A DNA stretch of 5,660 bases from an uncultured Collinsella sp. (GTDB lineage Bacteria > Actinomycetota > Coriobacteriia > Coriobacteriales > Coriobacteriaceae), in NCBI GenBank assembly GCA_902476475.1, contig CABSDO010000107.1, forward strand, positions 1 through 5,660. Direction: 5' to 3'. The translations under genes and the position numbers were made by a program. Below, piece by piece: positions 1-4,965 of this stretch. The notes under the pieces are model-generated. The model was not told where the DNA came from. It did not search any database and saw only the letters and a list, made by a program, of their open reading frames with translations. Within the stretch, counting starts at the first letter, position 1. Each line of letters starts with the position of its first letter.

Positions 1-230
1 TCATGTACGCCGAGCTCAACACCAAGAGCGACTACTGCCAGGTGTGCGGCTACGATGGCGAGATCAAGATTGTCGAGGACGATGGCAAGCTGGTGTGGGA
101 GTGCCCCAATTGCGGCAACCGCGACCAGGAGAAGATGAACGTCGCTCGTCGTACGTGCGGCTACATCGGTACCCAATTCTGGAACCAGGGCCGAACCGAG
201 GAGATCCGCGACCGCGTGCTGCATCTCTAA
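1..230 (+). CDS. nrdD: Anaerobic ribonucleoside-triphosphate reductase, C-terminal end (partial)
   Basis: This is the last 75 codons of a gene that begins upstream of the window. NrdD reduces ribonucleoside triphosphates to deoxyribonucleotides without oxygen, using a glycyl radical in the cytoplasm. Counting from the first in-window Met (base 3), a four-cysteine zinc ribbon is visible as CQVC (C12, C15) and CPNC (C34, C37). It is followed by the glycyl-radical signature RRTCGYIG, with the radical glycine at G53, and the typical family ending NQGRTEEIRDRVLHL. The reading frame ends at TAA 228-230, followed at once by a second in-line TAA. The partner activase gene nrdG lies downstream but 426 bp away, which is wide for this pair. 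The last ~30 coding bases are also the outer arm of a large inverted repeat that continues past the stop. The identification is secure; the 5' part cannot be seen. Confidence 0.96.
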   Translation, partial: MYAELNTKSDYCQVCGYDGEIKIVEDDGKLVWECPNCGNRDQEKMNVARRTCGYIGTQFWNQGRTEEIRDRVLHL

Positions 231-424
231 TAACCATCCCAGGCTGCCCCGTAGCGAGGCCCCGGACCTTTACTCGCTATTTCGGACAGTCCTGGCTCAC
301 GACGGAGGCGCCACTGGCGCCTCCTGTTCGTGCGGAACTCATATCGAGCAAAGATCCGGGGCCTCGCTACGGGGCAGCCAAGTTAATGTAGCTGAGATGC
401 AGCATGCGGTCTGCTCACTCCTCG
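197..424. repeat. 228-nt coaxial imperfect palindrome starting inside nrdD
   Basis: Four pairs of arms share one centre at 310.5. From outside in they are: 197-203 with 418-424 (7/7 pairs); a symmetric 6x6 unpaired stretch; 210-227 with 394-411 (17/18, the odd pair being G-T); a symmetric 14x14 unpaired stretch; 242-265 with 356-379 (24/24); and 266-280 with 341-355 (12/15). Equal spacer lengths on both sides mean the right half aligns without gaps to the reverse complement of the left half. The outer left arms are nrdD codons, so 394-424 looks like a degenerate inverted copy of the nrdD 3' end. In that copy the EE..DR(V/M)LHL codons persist, but a stop replaces the middle. As RNA the region could form one very long hairpin behind nrdD. 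No T-run follows it, so it is not a classical intrinsic terminator. Origin by inverted duplication is inference. Confidence 0.85.
242..379. repeat. Core 138-nt inverted repeat with perfect 24-bp arms
   Basis: This is the best-preserved part of the larger palindrome. The arms 242-265 and 356-379 are perfectly complementary, and the adjoining 15 bases pair at 12 positions, giving 36 of 39 paired. A second compact stem lies inside: GGAGGCGCCA (304-313) and TGGCGCCTCC (315-324), separated by one base. Its centre (314) is slightly off the main axis. No open reading frame with coding character fits the interior, and I see no transposase. It could be a miniature mobile element, a structured RNA or 3' processing signal, or part of a foldback duplication. 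I found no convincing short direct repeat at its edges. Confidence 0.85.
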
Positions 425-557
425 AAGTTCTTAGCGGACATGAGTTGACTTGCAGCTACGCTTTGCTTGCGATGGTGGTTGAGCTGCAACAAAGTTTTTA
501 TTGGACCTCGAACCCTATACTCGATGTTCGCTTTGTTCATTGAGTTACCCTTTGCAT
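425..557. other. Intergenic stretch between the two palindromes; no gene seen
   Basis: This non-coding stretch lies between the inverted repeats. It contains a modest 8-bp inverted repeat, TTGCAGCT (450-457) and AGCTGCAA (482-489), with a 24-nt loop. A five-T run follows at 495-499, so it could be a weak terminator, but the loop is long and four bases intervene. A second possible fold pairs AACAAAG (488-494) with CTTTGTT (531-537) and CGAAC (509-513) with GTTCG (526-530). The reading frame of nrdG is open upstream to about 501, but nothing in it looks like NrdG and it crosses the hairpin, so I do not extend the gene. Confidence 0.4.
516..521 (+). promoter_or_regulatory. Possible -10 box for nrdG (TATACT)
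   Basis: TATACT differs from the bacterial -10 consensus at one base and lies 135 bases before the nrdG start, downstream of the nrdD palindrome. No good -35 box sits 16-18 bases upstream; the matching segment is T-rich (about 493-499). If used, the transcript would carry the whole 84-nt hairpin in its leader. It is a sequence match only. Confidence 0.28.
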
Positions 558-641
558 GAGGCCGGGACATATCGTCCCGCCCGCAGTTTCGCAGGCCGAA
601 GGCCGAGAATGTTTGAGGACGGGATGATATGTCCCGGCCTC
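558..641. repeat. 84-nt inverted repeat in the nrdG leader
   Basis: Arms 558-581 and 618-641 pair at 22 of 24 positions by Watson-Crick rules, plus one G-T pair and one mismatch, around a common centre at 599.5. A smaller stem GGCC-GAA-GGCC (594-604) lies at the tip. The left arm also has its own dyad, CGGGAC (563-568) and GTCCCG (574-579), so cruciform or alternative folds are possible. The 8-bp direct repeat GAGTTACC flanks it at 542-549 and 648-655, which could be a target-site duplication of a miniature insertion or chance. The right arm ends two bases before the nrdG ribosome-binding site. There is no T-tract, so it does not look like a terminator. Confidence 0.85.
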
Positions 642-643
642 CC

Positions 644-650
644 GGGAGAG
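644..650 (+). promoter_or_regulatory. Ribosome-binding site that decides the nrdG start
   Basis: GGGAGAG lies six bases before the ATG at 657. It fixes the start there rather than at any upstream codon in the same open frame. Its first five bases are the right half of the self-complementary decamer CTCCCGGGAG (639-648), which also overlaps the end of the hairpin arm. Access to the site may therefore depend on how the leader folds; that part is inference. Confidence 0.7.
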
Positions 651-656
651 TTACCT

Positions 657-1238
657 ATGAACTACGCGAACATTAAGTATTTCGACATTGCTGACGGGGA
701 AGGCGTCCGTACTTCTCTGTTTGTGAGTGGGTGCCGTCGTGGGTGCAAGAACTGCTTTAACTCTGTTGCGTGGGACTTTGCTGCGGGTGAGCCGTTCGAT
801 CGCGCCGTCGAGGACAAGATTATCGAGAGCCTCGACCATCCCTTTAACGACGGTCTGACGATTCTGGGTGGCGAGCCCATGGAGCCCGAGAATCAGGCGG
901 GGCTTGTTGACTTTATAGAACGCGTGCGTGCGGCCTATCCTGTGGGGTCGGGCAAGACCATTTGGTGCTTTACCGGCGATGTGCTCGAGGAGCTTATGCC
1001 GGGCGGTTGCCACCATACCGAGGTCACGGACCGTATCCTTACCTGCCTCGATATCTTGGTGGACGGTCCGTTCGTTCAGGATCTGTACGATATCTCGTTG
1101 CGCTTCAGAGGCTCGAGCAATCAGCGCGTGATCGATATGAACGCTACGCGCGCCCGTGCCGAGCGCGAGGGCGTTGCGCTTTGTAATGCGGTTGAACTTT
1201 GGCGTGATGATCCGGTCTATTCGACTCATACTATGTAG
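657..1238 (+). CDS. nrdG: Anaerobic ribonucleoside-triphosphate reductase activating protein
   Basis: NrdG is a radical-SAM enzyme. It uses a [4Fe-4S] cluster and S-adenosylmethionine to place the glycyl radical on NrdD. The 193-residue product carries the cluster motif CRRGCKNC (C26, C30, C33; the family CxxxCxxC), the SAM-binding GGEP motif at 71-74, and the typical C-terminal stretch DGPFVQDLYD...RFRGSSNQRVID at 136-160. Length is slightly above the short enterobacterial enzyme, with an additional tail after residue 161. The start at 657 is supported by GGGAGAG six bases upstream and by the family-like N-terminus MNYANIKYFDIADGEGVRTS. It follows nrdD on the same strand but is separated from it by two large palindromes, so it may have its own promoter or depend on read-through. 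It is the expected functional partner of the upstream gene. Confidence 0.95.
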   Translation: MNYANIKYFDIADGEGVRTSLFVSGCRRGCKNCFNSVAWDFAAGEPFDRAVEDKIIESLDHPFNDGLTILGGEPMEPENQAGLVDFIERVRAAYPVGSGKTIWCFTGDVLEELMPGGCHHTEVTDRILTCLDILVDGPFVQDLYDISLRFRGSSNQRVIDMNATRARAEREGVALCNAVELWRDDPVYSTHTM

Positions 1239-1261
1239 CTTGTGGTCGATGCCGGAGGGCG

Positions 1262-1270
1262 TGGTACCAT
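1262..1270 (+). promoter_or_regulatory. Possible extended -10 promoter for folE
   Basis: TGGTACCAT fits the extended -10 pattern TGN followed by a four-of-six match to TATAAT. It lies in the 66-bp gap between nrdG and folE, 34 bases before the folE start. A poor -35-like TTGTGG occurs at 1240-1245, with 19-base spacing. It is a plausible start point for the folate genes, but unproven. Confidence 0.35.
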
Positions 1271-1304
1271 AGCGCGAACGTGAAATCGGAAAAGTGAGGC
1301 CCAG

Positions 1305-1862
1305 ATGGTCGATCAGGAAAAAGTCGAGGCCGCCATTAAGCTGTTGCTTGAGGGCATAGGCGAGGACCCAACTCGTGAGGGCCTGCTGGAGACTCCGGCG
1401 CGCGTTGCCCGTATGTATGGTGAGATTGCCGGTGGTATGGACCAGAGCGCCGAGGAGCATCTGTCCAAAACCTTTGCCGTCGCTTCGAACGATTTGGTTA
1501 TCGAGCGCGACATCACGTTTTACTCGCTGTGTGAACATCATCTGCTGCCGTTTTATGGCAAAGCCGCCATTGGCTATATCCCTAACGGTCGGGTGGCTGG
1601 GCTTTCCAAACTCGCCCGCACGGTCGAGGTTTATGCCCGCCGTCTGCAGCTGCAGGAGCAGCTGTGTGCGCAGGTTGCCGACGCTCTCATGGATTATCTC
1701 GCTCCCCAGGGAGCGATTGTGCTCATGGAAGCTGAGCATATGTGCATGACCATGCGCGGCGTGCAAAAGCCTGGCACCAAGACCGTGACGCTCGCTCGCC
1801 GCGGCGTCTTTGAGACCGACCCGGCGCTCGAGGAGCGGTTCTTTAGGATGCTGGGTCGCTAA
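1305..1862 (+). CDS. folE: GTP cyclohydrolase I
   Basis: FolE converts GTP to 7,8-dihydroneopterin triphosphate and formate, the first step of folate synthesis, as a cytoplasmic zinc-dependent multimer. The 185-residue product matches the family over its whole length. DPTREGLLETPARVARMY at 21-38 is typical. SLCEHHLLPF at 74-83 supplies zinc ligands C76 and H79, with C147 the third ligand in HMCMTMRGVQKPGTKT (145-160). The spacing from C76 to C147 (71) equals that between C110 and C181 of the E. coli enzyme. The start is supported by GAGG at 1296-1299, five bases before the ATG. Length is shorter than in E. coli because the N-terminal extension is missing, as in many bacteria. The next gene begins one base after this stop, so the two are almost certainly co-transcribed and translationally coupled. 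Confidence 0.97.
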   Translation: MVDQEKVEAAIKLLLEGIGEDPTREGLLETPARVARMYGEIAGGMDQSAEEHLSKTFAVASNDLVIERDITFYSLCEHHLLPFYGKAAIGYIPNGRVAGLSKLARTVEVYARRLQLQEQLCAQVADALMDYLAPQGAIVLMEAEHMCMTMRGVQKPGTKTVTLARRGVFETDPALEERFFRMLGR

Positions 1863-1863
1863 C

Positions 1864-2445
1864 ATGAGAGTCGTTAACGACTTTGCATCGAATACTGACG
1901 AGGGAACGCCGCGTCGCGGTTTTATGGCTTCTGGCCTGACTCCCTTTGGCGCTATGCCTCGCATTGATTACATTTGTGCCAACGGGCTGTTCCGGCGGCA
2001 CCTGGGCAACATTGCACAGTTGGAATCGGGTCGCATCTTCTGCCGTCACGGTATTGACCATCTGCTCGATGTCGCTCGCATTATGTGGATCAAGAATCTC
2101 GAGGAAGAGCTCGAATTTGACCGCGAGGTCATCTACGCTACGGCACTTCTTCACGATATCGGCAAAGATGAACAGTATGAATCGGGTATATCCCATGATG
2201 TTGCAAGCGAGCGCGTCGCTGATGCAATACTCGCCGGCATGCCCGATGGCGTGGCGTTTGAGCCGGCCGATGCCGCAGCAATTAAGACGGCCATTCTGGG
2301 CCATCGAAAGCTGCGCGTGAACAGCCAACCGCTTGAGCGTCTGCTCTATGCAGCCGACAAAGCGTCGCGCGCCTGCTTTGCATGTCCCGCGCGCAATGCT
2401 TGCAACTGGAGCGATGATAAAAAGAACCTGTCGATTCGCGTATAG
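1864..2445 (+). CDS. HD-domain phosphohydrolase in the folate cluster
   Basis: This is a 193-residue cytoplasmic HD-superfamily protein; such proteins are usually metal-dependent phosphohydrolases. The likely metal ligands are H66 (in RHGIDHLLDVARI), H97-D98 (ATALLHDIGK) and D165 (YAADKASR), with further conserved-looking H111 (SHDVASER) and H147 (LGHRK). After the HD fold comes a cysteine cluster, CFACPARNAC (C171, C174, C180), then NWSDDKKN; this may bind metal or iron-sulfur. I chose ATG 1864 because it is one base after the folE stop, which suggests reinitiation. There is no good ribosome-binding site, and ATG 1924 or 1954 remain possible, since the first 30 residues look non-conserved. 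From recollection, a similar HD gene recurs beside folE in folate clusters of Gram-positive anaerobes. Its position between folE and folB suggests removal of phosphates from dihydroneopterin triphosphate, but the substrate is inference. Confidence 0.85.
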   Translation: MRVVNDFASNTDEGTPRRGFMASGLTPFGAMPRIDYICANGLFRRHLGNIAQLESGRIFCRHGIDHLLDVARIMWIKNLEEELEFDREVIYATALLHDIGKDEQYESGISHDVASERVADAILAGMPDGVAFEPADAAAIKTAILGHRKLRVNSQPLERLLYAADKASRACFACPARNACNWSDDKKNLSIRV

Positions 2446-2472
2446 TTAGTTTGCGCGGTCGGGGTTCTAAAC

Positions 2473-2479
2473 GAAGGAG
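2473..2479 (+). promoter_or_regulatory. Ribosome-binding site of folB
   Basis: GAAGGAG is a near-ideal site nine bases before ATG 2489. It matters because it supports the long N-terminus of this FolB over an internal start nearer the conserved domain. A TATAGT (2441-2446) overlapping the end of the preceding gene could be a weak internal -10 box, but no -35 is visible. Confidence 0.75.
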
Positions 2480-2488
2480 ACGATCGCG

Positions 2489-2974
2489 ATGAGTAACAAG
2501 AAACTGCCCGAGAATGCAACCAAGACTGAGGGTGCTGAGCTCGCCCGTCGTGGTAGGGGTGAAATTTCTACTGCGACGGCGGTGCCTCACGTGAGCTATG
2601 ACGATTTGCGCCATGCCGATCGTATTGTCATTGACGGCCTTGAGGTTTTTGCCAACCATGGCGTGTATCCCGAGGAGAACGCGCTGGGTCAGAAGTTCAT
2701 CGTTTCTCTGGTGCTCTATGCCGACCTGCGCGCGGCGGGGGAGCACGATAACCTGGACGCCTCGATTGACTATGGCTCGGTGTGCCACGATGTTGATGGC
2801 TATCTGCGCGAGCATACGTTTAAACTCATCGAGGCGGCAGCCGAGGGGACAGCCCAGATGCTGCTGCGCCGCTATCCCTCGCTGCTTGGTGTGCGCATAA
2901 AGCTCGATAAGCCGTGGGCTCCTGTTGGCCTGCCCCTGGCAAGTTGCGGTGTCGAGATCGAGCGCGTGCGCTAA
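2489..2974 (+). CDS. folB: Dihydroneopterin aldolase
   Basis: FolB cleaves 7,8-dihydroneopterin to 6-hydroxymethyl-7,8-dihydropterin and glycolaldehyde in folate synthesis. The 161-residue product contains the complete domain from about residue 43: DRIVIDGLEVFANHGVYPEEN, LGQKFIVSLVLYADL, IDYGSVC, TFKLIEAAAE and KLDKPWAPVGLPLASCGVEI. By comparison with the S. aureus enzyme, the functional residues E63, Y95, E115 and K141 are all present. The strong ribosome-binding site GAAGGAG shows that translation begins about 40 residues before the domain. That leader is polar and charged, has no signal peptide or membrane segment, and I cannot assign it a role. FolB is not fused to FolK here, although such fusions are common. 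The gene follows the HD gene by 43 bp and is probably in the same operon. It ends six bases before the stop of a convergent gene. Confidence 0.95.
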   Translation: MSNKKLPENATKTEGAELARRGRGEISTATAVPHVSYDDLRHADRIVIDGLEVFANHGVYPEENALGQKFIVSLVLYADLRAAGEHDNLDASIDYGSVCHDVDGYLREHTFKLIEAAAEGTAQMLLRRYPSLLGVRIKLDKPWAPVGLPLASCGVEIERVR

Positions 2975-2980
2975 CCGGTT

Positions 2981-3757
2981 CTAATACGTCTCTATGGGTG
3001 GCTGCTTGAGCCGCTGCGACAGAGCTCTATTGTTGGGGCAGTACGTGTCGAGCAGGGCGTGAAACCGCTGATTGTGGCTTGGCTCGAGCAAGTGGACGAG
3101 CTCGTGGGCGACAACCATGTCGAGACACTCGATGGGATAGGCGGCGAGCTCACGTGCGATGCGAATGGCTCCGGTCTTGGGCGTGCATGAGCCCCAACGC
3201 GTTTTCATGCTGCGCACGGAAACGCGGGCCACGGTGACGCCCATTGCGATTTCGTACGCGTGCACGATGTCGCGTAGCGCTGCGGTGACCTCGGTCGTAT
3301 AAAGCTGGCTGATGTGGGCTTGGAGCTCGTCGGACGTTAGGCCGTCGAGGATTGCGCGCCGCTTGGCCTGTGGGCCTTCGTCCGTTTCGTCGGTACCCAT
3401 AAAACTTGCGAAGGTAGCCTGCTTGGATCGCGGTGCGGGTGATGCAAAGTTGTGATCGAGCGCATCCTGTACCGTGACGGGCTTGCCCCAAAGCGCAATG
3501 ATGGACGAGGGACTGAGTGGCTCTCGCGCTGCCGCCTGACGTTGCTTGCGCTGGGCAAGTCGGCTGACAATCCAGGCGCTGTTGCGCTTCACAAATGCCT
3601 CGATGCGCTCGCGGCTGGCGCCGAGCGGTGCGCTGGCGTGGACCTCACCGCTTGATGTGACGCGTAGGTTGAAGTTTTTGACGCGCTTTTTGGTAACGAC
3701 GACGGAGATGGGCGTCCCATCCGGCCGGGATACAGAAATCGTAAACTGCTGCGTCAA
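2981..3757 (-). CDS. YgjP-like zinc metallopeptidase (DUF45/SprT-like)
   Basis: From the chosen start the product has 258 residues. The C-terminal half has the zinc-protease signature VVAHELVHLLEPSHNQRF: H218, E219 and H222 form HExxH, and H228 is the likely third ligand. The upstream motif MKTRWGSC (184-191) is typical of the YgjP family. The N-terminal part has the family-like strand pattern KRVKNFNLRVTSSGEVHASAPLG. A basic, low-complexity, probably flexible segment lies near residues 68-80. I place the start at TTG 3757-3755 because GAAGGA (3769-3764) sits six bases upstream. ATG starts further up (3790, 3820) lie within a strong hairpin and lack a comparable site. It has no signal peptide, so it is probably cytoplasmic. 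Family members are sometimes linked to restriction systems, but nothing here suggests that, and the substrate is unknown. It lies downstream of the dipeptidase gene on the same strand. Confidence 0.88.
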   Translation of the reverse strand: MTQQFTISVSRPDGTPISVVVTKKRVKNFNLRVTSSGEVHASAPLGASRERIEAFVKRNSAWIVSRLAQRKQRQAAAREPLSPSSIIALWGKPVTVQDALDHNFASPAPRSKQATFASFMGTDETDEGPQAKRRAILDGLTSDELQAHISQLYTTEVTAALRDIVHAYEIAMGVTVARVSVRSMKTRWGSCTPKTGAIRIARELAAYPIECLDMVVAHELVHLLEPSHNQRFHALLDTYCPNNRALSQRLKQPPIETY

Positions 3758-3763
3758 AAGCGG

Positions 3764-3769
3764 TCCTTC
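3764..3769 (-). promoter_or_regulatory. Ribosome-binding site supporting a TTG start
   Basis: On the minus strand GAAGGA precedes the TTG at 3757 by six bases. It is the best translation signal near the 5' end of the metallopeptidase gene, and it moves the start 21 codons inside the longest open frame. Confidence 0.65.
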
Positions 3770-3779
3770 AGATTGGGGA

Positions 3780-3815
3780 CGGGCCGGCATGTCGACCGTT
3801 CGGCATGCCGGCCCG
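3780..3815. terminator. 12-bp perfect hairpin between two minus-strand genes
   Basis: CGGGCCGGCATG (3780-3791) and CATGCCGGCCCG (3804-3815) pair perfectly around a 12-nt loop. It lies 17 bases past the dipeptidase stop and 23 bases before the metallopeptidase TTG start, so it is wholly intergenic. A terminator or transcript-end stabiliser for the dipeptidase gene is the natural reading. However, no T-run follows on the minus strand, so efficient intrinsic termination is doubtful and some read-through is likely. A leader structure for the next gene is the alternative. Confidence 0.5.
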
Positions 3816-3831
3816 CTCAAGGGATGTGAAA

Positions 3832-4845
3832 TTAATAACGCTCAAAGAAGGCAAGCGCGTTGTCGCTGCAGAGCTTCTGCATCACGGTCTTGCCAAAATG
3901 CTTGGAAAGCATGTTCTGGAACTCGGGCATCTTGCTGGCATCGGAGAGGAAAGCAGGCACCGTGGCGCCGTCCCAGTCGCCGCCGAGCGCGATGACGTCC
4001 TCGCCGCCCAGGTCGAGCCAGTGCTCGATATGTGCCGCTAGCTGGTCGAAGGTGACGTCTGCGGCGGTCTTGTCGGTTACGTCGTTGGATAGGAACTCGC
4101 TGCAGTAGTTGAGGCCGACGATGCCACCCATGTCGCGAATGGTGCGGAACTGGTCGTCGGTAAGGTTGCGTTTGACGCCGCAAACCGCACGGGAGTTGGA
4201 GTGGCTGGCGACGAAGGGGCGCGTGGCGTGGGCGACAACCTCGTCAAAGCACTCATCGTTGAGGTGGGAGACGTCGAGTACCATGCCGGCGTGCTCCATC
4301 TGCGTAAGTGCCTCGATGCCGGCGGCGGTGAGGCCGGCGTGGGTATCGTGCCCGCTCGCGAGCGGTCCCTGCGCGTTCCAGCTGAGTGATGACATGAGTA
4401 CGCCCAGGCTCTTGAGTACCTCGATCAGCGCGGGGTCCTCGGCAAAGAACGTGGCGTTTTCGATGGTGTGGATGCAGGCGACCTTGCCGTCTTTGAGCGC
4501 AGGGCGAATGTCAGCGGCGCTGCGTACGTTGACCATGCGGTCGTGGTTGAGCATTGCCTGGCCGCTCATGTGCGCCATGATCTGCGCCTGGAAGCGCGCG
4601 GCGTGGGCGGTGGGAATCTCGTCGGGGACAAACGTGGCGAAGCACTGTGCCCACGGCGTGTTGCCGATCTTTGCGAGCGAGATGGCGCAGGCGTTGCCCT
4701 CGATGAGGTCGAAATCTTGCGGATGCGTTTCGTCGCCGGGGAAATAACCGTCGGTGCCGGCGGTAAAGCGCAGGTCGAGATCGAGTGTGGCCCAGCCGAT
4801 GCGGTCGGCGGTGTCGCAGTGTAGATCAAATACGGGATATGCCAT
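3832..4845 (-). CDS. Membrane-dipeptidase family (M19) zinc dipeptidase
   Basis: This 337-residue product belongs to peptidase family M19 (renal dipeptidase fold), binuclear zinc enzymes that split dipeptides. The family's metal-site residues can be placed in order: H9 and D11 in FDLHCDT, the bridging glutamate E129 in HTIENATF, H194 in DVSHLND, H215 in ASHSNSRAV, and D290 in LGGDWDG. Length is normal for bacterial members. There is no signal peptide or lipobox, so the enzyme is probably cytoplasmic, used for peptide catabolism rather than cell-surface work. The start at 4845 has GGAGG (4854-4850) four bases upstream and gives a product beginning MAYPVFDLHCDT. An in-frame ATG ten codons upstream (4875) has no such support. 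The gene diverges from slyD. The natural substrate (L,L-, L,D- or D-amino-acid dipeptides) cannot be told from the sequence. Confidence 0.95.
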   Translation of the reverse strand: MAYPVFDLHCDTADRIGWATLDLDLRFTAGTDGYFPGDETHPQDFDLIEGNACAISLAKIGNTPWAQCFATFVPDEIPTAHAARFQAQIMAHMSGQAMLNHDRMVNVRSAADIRPALKDGKVACIHTIENATFFAEDPALIEVLKSLGVLMSSLSWNAQGPLASGHDTHAGLTAAGIEALTQMEHAGMVLDVSHLNDECFDEVVAHATRPFVASHSNSRAVCGVKRNLTDDQFRTIRDMGGIVGLNYCSEFLSNDVTDKTAADVTFDQLAAHIEHWLDLGGEDVIALGGDWDGATVPAFLSDASKMPEFQNMLSKHFGKTVMQKLCSDNALAFFERY

Positions 4846-4901
4846 GGTTCCTCCGGTTGCAGCGTTTCTTTGCAAACTGTCATTGAATTGTATGACTAGG
4901 G

Positions 4902-4907
4902 TATAGT
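4902..4907 (+). promoter_or_regulatory. Probable -10 box of the slyD promoter (TATAGT)
   Basis: TATAGT lies in the divergent intergenic region, 64 bases before slyD. A weak -35 (TGTCAT, 4879-4884) is spaced by 17 bases. On the opposite strand TACAAT (4893-4888) could be the -10 of the dipeptidase gene, so the two promoters may overlap. The ten bases GTATAGTTAG here also occur at 2440-2449 before folB. Confidence 0.4.
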
Positions 4908-4924
4908 TAGCGCCATATGTTCAT

Positions 4925-4947
4925 GGCGGCCCGCGTTGTGCGCCGCC
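4925..4947 (+). other. Small hairpin in the slyD 5' leader
   Basis: GGCGGC (4925-4930) pairs with GCCGCC (4942-4947) around an 11-nt loop. It ends eight bases before the ribosome-binding site GGAGG (4956-4960), which stays outside the stem. It may stabilise the transcript; I see no competing fold that would make it an attenuator. Confidence 0.4.
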
Positions 4948-4965
4948 CTTATTACGGAGGTTACC

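Noticed and set aside
44..391. Open frame of 115 codons overlapping the nrdD end and the palindrome
   Set aside because: It is out of frame with the secure NrdD motifs and its sequence is arginine/proline-rich without family features.
367..405. Twelve-codon minus-strand frame (MLHLSYINLAAP) preceded by GAGGAG, resembling a leader peptide
   Set aside because: Its first part is explained as the inverted copy of the nrdD end, and GAGGAG is the copied Glu-Glu codons. The 12-base spacing is long and no gene follows on that strand.
558..641. CRISPR repeat or NrdR operator
   Set aside because: There are no regularly spaced direct repeats, and the ACATAT stretch does not fit the NrdR box pattern. 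The region is a single inverted repeat.
501..656. Upstream extension of the nrdG frame by 52 codons
   Set aside because: It would translate through the 84-nt hairpin, has no ribosome-binding site, and has no NrdG-like residues. ATG 657 has a good site.
651..1964. Long open frame of 437 codons on the minus strand across nrdG and folE
   Set aside because: It is antisense to two clearly conserved genes, the protein resembles no family I know, and it has no supporting ribosome-binding site. It is a codon-bias shadow.
2971..2983. Bidirectional terminator between folB and the metallopeptidase
   Set aside because: Only six bases separate the convergent stops. The palindrome AACCGGTT is too short to be a terminator and no T-runs flank it.
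4109..4747. Plus-strand open frame of 212 codons inside the dipeptidase gene
   Set aside because: It is fully antisense to the M19 enzyme, whose catalytic residues are all in place on the other strand.
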